A stretch of 64,000 nt of DNA. Origin: CAZHTS01 sp964535315. GTDB lineage: Bacteria > Chloroflexota > Anaerolineae > Anaerolineales > Anaerolineaceae. The DNA is taken from NCBI GenBank assembly GCA_964535315.1, contig CAZHTS010000017.1:1-64000 (forward strand). The letters run 5' to 3'. A program made the translations under genes and the position numbers. The notes under the pieces are model-generated. The model saw nothing but the letters and a program-made list of their open reading frames with translations. It did not search any database and was not told the origin of the DNA. Positions 45,701-52,485 of this stretch are shown here, one piece after another (position 1 is the first letter of the stretch; each line of letters starts with the position of its first letter).

Positions 45701-45902
45701 CCGACCAGAACTGCTTGACCGGCAGAGTGGTGGCCATGCCCTCAAAGGCGGCGGTCAACGACCATTCGGCCACCGCGGCCATGAGCAACACAAAGGGCAC
45801 CATCCCCCCGGCCGTCGATCGCCGGCGCCAGACATACGCCGCCACTGTGGCCGAAATCAGCGCAGAGATAATCATAGAAAGTGAATAAAACGTCATTTGC
45901 AT
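42756..45902 (-). CDS. Hybrid sensor histidine kinase: 7TM-PAS-HisKA-HATPase-REC-REC-Hpt
   Basis: A 1048-residue phosphorelay kinase. Seven membrane helices span residues 5-225 (histidine-kinase N-terminal 7TM region, with WFETLFNYVML). A PAS domain covers about 240-345, a coiled coil follows, then HisKA with the phospho-histidine in NMSHEIRTPMNAVIG, and HATPase_c (NLLNNAIKFT, DTGVGIP, GGSGLGLAI). Two receivers follow, with phospho-acceptor aspartates in LLVDEHLPGMD and LFMDVQMPELDG, and a C-terminal Hpt domain (AAHTIKSAAASLGA). All relay residues are present. No output regulator is adjacent. Its end overlaps the MFS gene by 28 bp. A TATAAT box lies about 40 bp upstream. Confidence 0.92.
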   Translation of the reverse strand: MQMTFYSLSMIISALISATVAAYVWRRRSTAGGMVPFVLLMAAVAEWSLTAAFEGMATTLPVKQFWSALIYFGAESLPVLFFLFAWQFTMPHRRLQRWQMILLWVIPICSITVAATNPLHGILWPKIELVETRWAGISGVYEHGPWFWFETLFNYVMLTICVVLLARAVIRFPHLYSVQTRVLLLASGVPWLVNIVYTFNTDVTSGLDLTPIAFMLSGLLVYWAVFRYRLLDLIPVARDRVVDGMRDGMLVLDAQSRVVDSNPAAQRMLGWQSSPVGQVAAQALVDWPELLAALQTTQPQTTEISHLVGTTNRFYELSITPLAGQGERASGFSVVLHDVTERRWSEEALRQAKEEAEEANRQLQASIERANSLMVEAQSANRAKSEFLANMSHEIRTPMNAVIGLTALLLDTQLTSEQLNWVETIRSSGETLLLIINDILDYSRIESGNLELEQQPFDLLECLEDSLELLALPAAEKGLDLSLALAPGLPRQVGGDVLRLRQVLVNLLNNAIKFTAQGEVVLNVEQRSRQGEDLMLHFAVRDTGVGIPPGKIDRLFKSFSQLDSSTTRKYGGSGLGLAISKRLVELMGGTLLVESLGVPGQGATFHFTVHVQAIPETNGAAPVRFEGRRALLVDDNLHVGEMLACFARGIGLQPQVAPSTETALALLRQGQKFDLLLVDEHLPGMDSAHLVEMLRDLPQGASLPLILLAYPNKHLNPLPAGRFMDRLFKPVRSARFTQAVAWALGQAERLPLAAPAEQPGHLSGLTILLAEDNPTNQKVVQLQLRRLGLQCDVVSNGREVLQALQTRPYDVLFMDVQMPELDGLETARRIMRRQVLAGTPRPYIIAMTASAMSGDRERCLQAGMDDYVSKPVQIRELERALERAYTARRQSGAPAVMKAPETHAALVEEEMWVDRQVLNGLIEYMGVNARPALVELIDTLLESVPGLVQNMHQSLEPFDYVALQHAAHTIKSAAASLGACRLSELCAHLDQRLQQDLERGVTMDVRGYRRSIHEVAAVYAQTRQALMEIRQELAAQDGLPQEAAGDPA

Positions 45903-45942
45903 GGTAATGGCCTGTTAGCGGTTGTGTCGACCCTATTGGTTA

Positions 45943-45948
45943 ATTATA
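45943..45948 (-). promoter_or_regulatory. -10 box for the hybrid kinase gene
   Basis: Minus-strand TATAAT, about 40 bp before the ATG at 45902; no good -35 hexamer. Confidence 0.4.
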
Positions 45949-46076
45949 TGCTATCCGGGCGCGAAACAGGAATGAAAATCGCGTCCATTTTTGTCCCGGC
46001 TGTAACGATCCCGCCCTTTGAGAAGACAGCTTCCAGGTTGAAGTGAGACACCGCCCTCGCCTTCTGGCAGAACGTC

Positions 46077-46104
46077 TTGACAGGTGGCCTGAAAGCACTA
46101 TAAT
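46077..46104 (+). promoter_or_regulatory. Perfect-consensus promoter of the flavoprotein reductase gene
   Basis: TTGACA (46077-46082), 16-bp spacer, TATAAT (46099-46104): both hexamers match consensus exactly, the strongest promoter in the window. Confidence 0.85.
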
Positions 46105-46117
46105 TGAACATGTTCAA
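46104..46117 (+). promoter_or_regulatory. Palindromic operator TTGAACATGTTCAA
   Basis: A perfect 14-bp palindrome that begins at the last base of the -10 box and covers the expected transcription start. Its half-site recurs as TTGTTCA at 46121-46127. Position and shape suggest a TetR-like or similar dimeric repressor; none is encoded beside it. Confidence 0.65.
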
Positions 46118-46138
46118 ATCTTGTTCAGGAGAATTCTT

Positions 46139-46993
46139 ATGCGCATTCTGGCCATCCTTGGCAGCCCAAAAGGAAACGGAAACACGACGCACGGCGTCGA
46201 GCAAATCGCTGCCCGGCTCAAGGCCCTGGGCGGCGATATCACAGTCGATTATCTCTCGCTCAAAGAGGCGGGGCTGGAACCCTGCCGCGGCTGTTTCGCC
46301 TGTCTGGCGCACGGCGAAACATACTGTCCGCTGCGCGACAGCCGGGCGCAGATCGAAGCGCGCATGCAGCAGGCCGACGGCGTCATCTTCGCCAGCCCCA
46401 CCTATGTTTACAACGTCTCGTGGCTGATGAAAAACTTCATCGACCGCTTTGCCTACGTCTGCCACCGGCCGCGCTTTCACGGCAAGCCCGCACTGGTGCT
46501 GACCACCACCGGAGCGGTCGGGGCAGGTGTCTCCGCCCTGTGGCTGGCGTTTGCCGCTCAGACGTGGGGTTTTACCATCAGCGACCGGGTGGGGCTGCAA
46601 TGCCCACCGGTGAAACTGCCCGCCGCCGAGACACAACGCCTCGAGGAGCGTACCCGGCAGCAGCTCGACCGCGCCGCCGGGCGCTTTTACCGGGCGCTGG
46701 GGCGCGGCAAACAGGCCGCCCCCGGGCTGCTCAACCTGGCGCAGTTCCTTTTCCAACGCGAGGCCTTCCGGCGCGGCGACCCACAGTCGTGCGACTACCG
46801 CTACTGGCAGGCGCAGGGTTGGCTCGACCCGCGCACGTCTTATTTTTACCCCGTGCACCTGCCGCCCGCCAGGTTTGCCCTGGCCTGGCTGGCAGCCCGC
46901 ATCCTGCTGGCTACGATCCCGAAGCCGCCTCCGGCACGTCTGCCCTCCGCATCCGCTGGCGCAGCGCCAACAGGGCAAACACCAACGCACTGA
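46139..46993 (+). CDS. Flavodoxin-like NAD(P)H-dependent FMN reductase with cysteine cluster
   Basis: A 284-residue protein of the FMN-reductase/iron-sulfur flavoprotein family. It opens with ILAILGSPKGNGNT, the FMN-phosphate loop. CRGCFACLAHGETYC gives the four cysteines that bind a 4Fe-4S cluster in Isf-type proteins, and SPTYVYNVSWLMKNFIDRF is the flavin-contacting helix. It probably reduces quinones, oxygen or xenobiotics. The ATG at 46139 follows AGGAG; the in-frame ATG at 46043 lies upstream of the promoter and is rejected. The last 83 bp overlap the convergent MFS gene, and the Pro/Ala/Thr-rich tail looks like a run-on into that gene. Strong promoter plus operator suggests inducible, repressor-controlled expression. 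Confidence 0.85.
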   Translation: MRILAILGSPKGNGNTTHGVEQIAARLKALGGDITVDYLSLKEAGLEPCRGCFACLAHGETYCPLRDSRAQIEARMQQADGVIFASPTYVYNVSWLMKNFIDRFAYVCHRPRFHGKPALVLTTTGAVGAGVSALWLAFAAQTWGFTISDRVGLQCPPVKLPAAETQRLEERTRQQLDRAAGRFYRALGRGKQAAPGLLNLAQFLFQREAFRRGDPQSCDYRYWQAQGWLDPRTSYFYPVHLPPARFALAWLAARILLATIPKPPPARLPSASAGAAPTGQTPTH

Positions 46994-48143
46994 GCAGTCC
47001 CCAGCCCAATCCGCCATACCAGATCGCCACCGGGGCGATCTGGTCGTTTAAATAACCGCCCACCACCGGGCCAAACCCGTGGCTGACCCCCCACCCCAGG
47101 CTGTAAATACTCAGGTAGCGGGCGCGCATCTCCACCGGCGCCAGGTTGGTGGCATAGGTCGTCGAGGTGGGGGTCAGGATCAACTCCCCAATGGTCATGA
47201 AAGCCATGCTGGCGGCAAAATGCCCCAACTGACTGCCCAACGCCACACTGCCCACGCCAAAGGCGTAAAACAACGCCGCCAGGGCGCTCATCACCAACGG
47301 CGACCGGCGGTGGGTGATGCGTGTTACCAGCACCTGCAAGAACACCACCATCAGGGCGTTGACCGCCATCAGCACGCCGGTTTCGCTTTCGAGCATGCCA
47401 AAGTTGTTTTTAGCGTAGGCTGAAACCAGGACAAACATCAACGACGAGGCCATCCCGGTGCAGGTCATACCCAGGACATAGACCAGGTAAAAACGGTCGC
47501 GCAGCACCGGACCGTAGCCAGAGGTCGCCAGGTGCGCCGCCGGGCTGGCGGCGTGTTTGGGCAGGGTCTCGACCATGACCAGGGCCACCAGCAGCCCAAA
47601 AAAGATCAGGCAGGCCGCCGCACCGGCAAAAGCCACGCCGTACGAGGCCGCCGCCACAAAACCGCCCAGCGACGGGCCAACCGCCACGCCGACATTGTTG
47701 GACATACGCAGCAATGAGTAGGCGTCCATACGGCGTTCGGATGGAATCATATCGGCCACCATGGCGTCCGCCCCAATGCGGTACAACGGCACCACAATCC
47801 CACGCAGCCCCATTAACACCAGAAAAGCCAGGAACGTGCTTGCCACCCCCATCAGGCCGTAGACGATGCCCATGCTCACCAGGCTGACCACCATCACCCA
47901 CTTGCGGCCAAAGCGGTCGGCGACCGAGCCGGCCACAAATGAGGAGGCGATCGACATGATGGAATCGATCGTCAGCAGCGACGTCACGGCTGTCATCGAA
48001 ACGTTCAGGCGTTCGCTGATATAAATGGTCAGAAACGGCCAGATCATCCCCATTCCCGCCGTGGAAATGAGCATGCCCACCAGCAGATACCAGTACTGGC
48101 GCGGATACAAACTTCGCAGTGCACGCACACGATCCCGAATCAT
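46911..48143 (-). CDS. MFS transporter, DHA1 drug:H+ antiporter type
   Basis: A 410-residue protein with 12 predicted membrane helices, with the ADRFGRKWVMV loop between helices 2 and 3 and the second-half opening YGPVLRDRFYLVYVLG. The arrangement fits multidrug or sugar-efflux DHA1 transporters; the substrate is unknown. It starts 37 bp downstream of the ABC-F gene, with AAGGG as a modest ribosome-binding site and no terminator between, so the pair probably forms an antibiotic-tolerance-type operon (inference). Its end overlaps the flavoprotein reductase gene by 83 bp. Confidence 0.85.
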   Translation of the reverse strand: MIRDRVRALRSLYPRQYWYLLVGMLISTAGMGMIWPFLTIYISERLNVSMTAVTSLLTIDSIMSIASSFVAGSVADRFGRKWVMVVSLVSMGIVYGLMGVASTFLAFLVLMGLRGIVVPLYRIGADAMVADMIPSERRMDAYSLLRMSNNVGVAVGPSLGGFVAAASYGVAFAGAAACLIFFGLLVALVMVETLPKHAASPAAHLATSGYGPVLRDRFYLVYVLGMTCTGMASSLMFVLVSAYAKNNFGMLESETGVLMAVNALMVVFLQVLVTRITHRRSPLVMSALAALFYAFGVGSVALGSQLGHFAASMAFMTIGELILTPTSTTYATNLAPVEMRARYLSIYSLGWGVSHGFGPVVGGYLNDQIAPVAIWYGGLGWGLLSALVFALLALRQRMRRADVPEAASGS

Positions 48144-48180
48144 ACTTTGCCCTTAAAAAGAAAAAACAGAACAGGCCGGT

Positions 48181-50079
48181 CTAGACGGCTTCGGCCAGTT
48201 GCGACCAGGCTTCCATGCGTTCGTCCAACGCTTGCTGGATGCGCTGGTAATCCTGTCCCAGGCGCTGCACCTTCCCGAGGTCGTCGGGCGGGTTCTCCAA
48301 CTGGCGCCCAATGGCGACCAGTTGCTCCTCGAGCGCGGCGATTTCGCTTTCCAGTGCCTGAAGCTGCTGCTGGCGTTTGCGTTCGGCGGATGCTGCTCCG
48401 GGTGGGCGCAGACGTTTGCGCCCGGCCTCGGCCTGCGCCGTTACCACGGCCGCCTGGCGGGCAGCTTCGGCCTGCAAATACGCCTTATACTCACTATAGG
48501 TACCGTTAAACATACGCAGGCTGCGTTCTTCGGGCAGCACTTCCCAAATCTGGGTCGCCAGCGCATCGATCAAGTAGCGGTCGTGCGAGACGAGCAGAAT
48601 GGTGCCGCCAAAATTACCCAGGATGGCCTGCAAAATTTCTTGCGAGGGCAGGTCCAGGTGGTTGGTGGGCTCGTCCAACAACAGCAGGTTGGCGCCCTGT
48701 AACGCCAGACAGGCCAGCGCCAGCCGGCCGCGTTCACCGCCGGAGAGCAGATCCACCGTCTTGAAAACATCGTCGCCGGTGAAAAGGAAGCGCGCCAGGT
48801 AGCTGCGCACTTCGCCCGGCAGCATGTTGGGCGCCACCGCCTGGATCTCTGCCATCAGCGTCCAATCGCTGTGCAGACCCTCGTGCGCCTGGGCAAAATA
48901 ACCAATGTGCAGGCTGGCGCCCAATTGGGCGCTGCCGGCGTAGGCCGGCACCTGTTCGAGCAGCGTCTTGAGGAAGGTGGTCTTTCCGGCGCCATTGGGC
49001 CCAAGGATGGCGGCGCACTCGCCGCGCCGCAGCACCAGGTCGGGGACGTGGAACAACGGACGGCCCTCGTCGGCATAACCAACCTGCAAACCCTCGGTGC
49101 GCAGCACCAGTTCGCCCGAGCGGGCCACCGGTTGTAGCTGCAAATGCATGCGCCGGGTTTCGGCCGGCGGGGTCAGGCGCGCCTCTTCCAGCATGCGTTC
49201 CAGGCGCTTGCGCCGGCCCTGAGCCTGGCGGGTGTTCTGCCCGGCGATATTGCGGCGGATGTATTCTTCTTCTTTCTCAATGAAGGCCTGCTGCGCCTGG
49301 TATTCCTCCAGGCGGCGCAGGTAACGTTCGGCGCGCTGGCGCACATAGGCGCTGTAGTTGCCGCTGTACACCTCGAGCTGTGGGGTCATCTCCCACACCG
49401 TATCGACCACCTGATCGAGGAAATAGCGGTCGTGCGAGACGATCAACACCGCCCCCGGCCAGTCGCGCAGCGTGGCTTCCAGCCATTCCACCGCGGCAAT
49501 ATCGAGATGGTTGGTGGGTTCGTCCAGCAGCAACAGATCGGGAGCAGAAAGCAGCAAACGCGCCAGCAGGGCGCGCGTGCGCTGCCCTCCCGAGAGTTGC
49601 GCGATGGGGCGATGTTCATCCGCCCGGCTGAAACCCAACCCACCCAGGGTCTGGTGGATGCGGTTCTCGTACAGATAACCGCCGAGGTGCTCGAATTCGT
49701 GCTGCAACCGGCCGTACGCCTCCAGCATGGCTTCAACCGCCGCCGCCGAGCGGCCCATCTCGGCTTCCAACCGTTCCAGCTCGCGCTGGCGGGCGATCAG
49801 GTCGCTAAAAGCCGGCAGGCATTCCTCCCACAGGGTGTGGCGCCCGTCCAGGTTGGCCTCCTGCGGCAGGTAACCGCAGCGCAGACTGCGCGCCCGCTGC
49901 ATCTCGCCGCTGGTAGGCTCTTCAAGGCCAATCAGGACGCGCAGCAGGGTGGTCTTACCCACCCCGTTGGGGCCTACCAGGCCGATGCGCGCCCGCTGGG
50001 GAACGCTGACCGAGACCTGGCTAAAGATATCGGCCGGGCCATACGACTTACTTAAATCAACCGCGGTGATCAGCGACAT
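48181..50079 (-). CDS. ABC-F family ATPase
   Basis: A 632-residue soluble protein with two ABC cassettes and no membrane domain. Walker A motifs are GPNGVGKTT and GPNGAGKTT, signatures LSGGQ and LSGGE, and both Walker B motifs read LLLLDEPTNHLD. The inter-domain linker (YIRRNIAGQNTRQAQGRRKRLERM) is the ribosome-contacting P-site tether region, and a C-terminal coiled coil of about 80 residues follows (QQLQALESEIAALEEQL). ABC-F proteins act on ribosomes, some giving resistance to ribosome-targeting antibiotics; which group this belongs to cannot be told by eye. The in-frame start at 50160 is rejected: an extended -10 box lies between it and the ATG at 50079. Confidence 0.92.
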   Translation of the reverse strand: MSLITAVDLSKSYGPADIFSQVSVSVPQRARIGLVGPNGVGKTTLLRVLIGLEEPTSGEMQRARSLRCGYLPQEANLDGRHTLWEECLPAFSDLIARQRELERLEAEMGRSAAAVEAMLEAYGRLQHEFEHLGGYLYENRIHQTLGGLGFSRADEHRPIAQLSGGQRTRALLARLLLSAPDLLLLDEPTNHLDIAAVEWLEATLRDWPGAVLIVSHDRYFLDQVVDTVWEMTPQLEVYSGNYSAYVRQRAERYLRRLEEYQAQQAFIEKEEEYIRRNIAGQNTRQAQGRRKRLERMLEEARLTPPAETRRMHLQLQPVARSGELVLRTEGLQVGYADEGRPLFHVPDLVLRRGECAAILGPNGAGKTTFLKTLLEQVPAYAGSAQLGASLHIGYFAQAHEGLHSDWTLMAEIQAVAPNMLPGEVRSYLARFLFTGDDVFKTVDLLSGGERGRLALACLALQGANLLLLDEPTNHLDLPSQEILQAILGNFGGTILLVSHDRYLIDALATQIWEVLPEERSLRMFNGTYSEYKAYLQAEAARQAAVVTAQAEAGRKRLRPPGAASAERKRQQQLQALESEIAALEEQLVAIGRQLENPPDDLGKVQRLGQDYQRIQQALDERMEAWSQLAEAV

Positions 50080-50088
50080 AACGCTGGA

Positions 50089-50097
50089 AGTATACCA
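50089..50097 (-). promoter_or_regulatory. Extended -10 promoter of the ABC-F gene, near-leaderless
   Basis: Minus-strand TGGTATACT. The -10 ends 9 bp before the ATG at 50079, and no Shine-Dalgarno sequence is present. Confidence 0.5.
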
Positions 50098-50170
50098 GAA
50101 TTCCGCCTCGTTTTGCTGCCTGCCGGTGGAGCAGAGGGCGTCCAACGTACAATTTTGCAAACCCTGCCGC

Positions 50171-50200
50171 TGGACTCAACCACCCGGCCCCAGGTACAAT
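50171..50200 (+). promoter_or_regulatory. Promoter of subtilisin-like protease 1
   Basis: TGGACT (50171-50176), 18-bp spacer, TACAAT (50195-50200). The same TGGACTCAACC block and 18-bp spacing precede the second protease gene. Confidence 0.55.
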
Positions 50201-50238
50201 AAGGAACAGGCTGATGACCCCGGCCAGGAGGTAGAAGG

Positions 50239-52272
50239 ATGCGCTTCCGCACTGCAATGCTGCTCATGATATGGCTTTGCGCCTTATTGTTTATATCCGT
50301 TTCTGATAGTCATGCCGGCGTAAGCCAGCAGGAACCGCCGCCGCCCGTGACGTTTGCCGAAGGGAGTTATGTCCCCGGGGAACTGATCGTCGGTTTGCTG
50401 CCAGAAGCAGAGCGGGTTGAGGCGCAGGCCGGCAGCCTCCTGCCGGCCCTGACCGCCAATGAGACGCCCCCGCCCGGTTTGCAGGCGCTGGACGCCGCCG
50501 TGATCAACGTGCCGGTCGGGCAAGAAGCCGCCTATCGCCAGGAGCTGCTGCAAGACCCCAACGTCCTGTACGTTGAACCCAATTACCTGGTGACGGCCCA
50601 TATCGAACCGAACGACCCCGCCTGGCCGCCGGCCGACACGGGCTGGACGTACGGTGAGCAGTATGCGCTGCCCCTCATCCGCGCCCCGCAAGCCTGGGAC
50701 GTAAGCACCGGATCGAACGGTGTGACCATTGCCATCGTCGACTCGGGCATCGACCCCAACCACCCCGAATTTGCCGGCCGGCTGGTCGCCGGCTATGATT
50801 TCGTCGACAAAGACACCACCCCCGAAGACCGCACCGCCACCGACCAGGCGTGCGGCCACGGCACGCACGTGGCCGGCATCGCCGCCGCCACCGGCAACAA
50901 CGCCCAGGGCATCGCCGGCGTCGACTGGCAGGCCAACATCATGCCCGTGCGCGTCCTGGGCGCCACCTGCAGCGGTACCCTGGCCAACGTGGCCGCCGGC
51001 ATCCGCTGGGCCGCCGACAACGGCGCCGACGTGATCAACCTCAGCCTGGGGCTGAGCACTGCTTCCACCCTGCTCGATCAGGCCACCCAATACGCCTACG
51101 ACCTGGGCGTCCCGGTCATTGCCTCGTCCGGCAATACCGGCGAGGAGGTGCAGTACCCGGCCGCTTACCCGCAGGTGCTGGCGGTCGGCGCCACCGATAG
51201 CAACAACGAGCTGTCTTCGTTCTCCTGCCGGGGAGCGGAACTCGATCTGGTGGCGCCAGGAGCGGACATCGTTTCGACCACCCCCCTCGATCTGCCTTTC
51301 TATTACAACACCGTGCTCGGCGCAACCGCCCAATACAGCGCCCTCAGCGGCACATCGATGGCTGCCGGCTACGTGGCCGGTGCGGCCGGGCTGATGATTG
51401 CCCACAACGCCGCCCTGCGCGATCACCCCGACCAGATTTACACCGCCCTGATCGGCGCCGCCCTCGACCTGGGCACCCCCGGCTGGGACGAAGAAACCGG
51501 CGCCGGGCTGCTGCAGCTCGACCGGGCGCTCGGCCTGCCGGGCAGAACACCCCCCACCCCGGCCATCGATTACAGCCTGTTCAGCACCCGCTGCCCCCGT
51601 CCCGGCCTGGCGTATGAGTGGATCGAGGTAGACCCGGCCGGCTCGGATATTACCCTGAGCGGCGACGACGCCTCGACCACGGTCGACCTGGCGGCGCTGT
51701 ACGACCCGGATTTCAGCTTCAATTTTGGCGGTCAGGCGTACACCAGCCTGACGGTCAGCACCAACGGCTACATCACCTTTGGCGGCACGGCCACCTCCGG
51801 CGCCAACAGTTCGTTACCCTCCACCTTCCAGCCCGACCAGCTCATTGCCCCGTTGTGGGACGACCTGACCAGCGATCAGACAGTGCGGGCCGAGATGTAC
51901 GGCAGCGCCCCCAACCGTTATTACGTCATCGAGTGGTACCAGACGCAGACAAAAGTCGACCTGCTTTCCGAACTGACCTTTGAAGTCATCCTGTACGAGA
52001 CCAGCAACCGCATCCTGTTCCAGTACGAGACGTTGTCGGGACAGAACAGCGACGGCGCCTCGGCCACGGTCGGCCTCGAATATTACGCCGACCCCACCGC
52101 CAGCGGGCCGCGGGTGTTGCAGGATTACGCCAGCAAGCTGTACGGTTACAACCAGGCCGGCGGCCTGCTGGCCGGGCAGGCGATCGAGTTCGCCCCTTAT
52201 CCGTATGGAGAGCAGGGCGGTCTGCGCACCTGCAAACACGCTCTGCGCTTCCCGCTGACCACGTACCGTTGA
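50239..52272 (+). CDS. Secreted S8 (subtilisin-like) serine protease, form without wall anchor
   Basis: A 677-residue exported protease. A signal peptide covers residues 1-27. An inhibitor-like propeptide follows (VPGELIVGL to DPNVLYVEPNYLV, about 43-118). The S8 domain has Asp168 (VDSGID), His207 (CGHGTHVAG), oxyanion Asn299 (SSGN) and Ser373 (SGTSMA). A beta-sandwich of about 190 residues follows (SFNFGGQAYTSLTVSTNGYI, LIAPLWDDL, TVGLEYYAD). It stops where its neighbour continues into an extra domain and LPTTG anchor, so this copy is presumably released. AGGAGGT lies 6 bp before the ATG. It is a tandem duplicate of the next gene. Confidence 0.92.
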   Translation: MRFRTAMLLMIWLCALLFISVSDSHAGVSQQEPPPPVTFAEGSYVPGELIVGLLPEAERVEAQAGSLLPALTANETPPPGLQALDAAVINVPVGQEAAYRQELLQDPNVLYVEPNYLVTAHIEPNDPAWPPADTGWTYGEQYALPLIRAPQAWDVSTGSNGVTIAIVDSGIDPNHPEFAGRLVAGYDFVDKDTTPEDRTATDQACGHGTHVAGIAAATGNNAQGIAGVDWQANIMPVRVLGATCSGTLANVAAGIRWAADNGADVINLSLGLSTASTLLDQATQYAYDLGVPVIASSGNTGEEVQYPAAYPQVLAVGATDSNNELSSFSCRGAELDLVAPGADIVSTTPLDLPFYYNTVLGATAQYSALSGTSMAAGYVAGAAGLMIAHNAALRDHPDQIYTALIGAALDLGTPGWDEETGAGLLQLDRALGLPGRTPPTPAIDYSLFSTRCPRPGLAYEWIEVDPAGSDITLSGDDASTTVDLAALYDPDFSFNFGGQAYTSLTVSTNGYITFGGTATSGANSSLPSTFQPDQLIAPLWDDLTSDQTVRAEMYGSAPNRYYVIEWYQTQTKVDLLSELTFEVILYETSNRILFQYETLSGQNSDGASATVGLEYYADPTASGPRVLQDYASKLYGYNQAGGLLAGQAIEFAPYPYGEQGGLRTCKHALRFPLTTYR

Positions 52273-52292
52273 CAGTCCCCGCCGGCCAAAAG

Positions 52293-52355
52293 ACTTAACG
52301 CCAAGGCGCAAAGAAAGCTTTTTTAATCCTGTGCATCCTGCCCATCCTGTTTTAA
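52293..52355 (-). repeat. Dispersed CAGGATGGG element, inverted
   Basis: Read on the minus strand: AACAGGATGGGCAGGATG, CACAGGATTAAAAAAGC, then CTTTGCGCCTTGGCGTTAAG. It sits between the two protease genes. Confidence 0.75.
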
Positions 52356-52418
52356 GTACGACAATCTACGCGAGGATGGCGCACAGGCGCAGTTTTGCAG
52401 GTTTGCGACCCTTTCGGC

Positions 52419-52448
52419 TGGACTCAACCGTATTAACTCATGTAAAAT
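52419..52448 (+). promoter_or_regulatory. Promoter of subtilisin-like protease 2
   Basis: TGGACT (52419-52424), 18-bp spacer, TAAAAT (52443-52448), paralogous to the promoter at 50171. Confidence 0.5.
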
Positions 52449-52485
52449 AAAATCATGCTGGCCGCCCCAGCCAGGAGGTAGAAGG

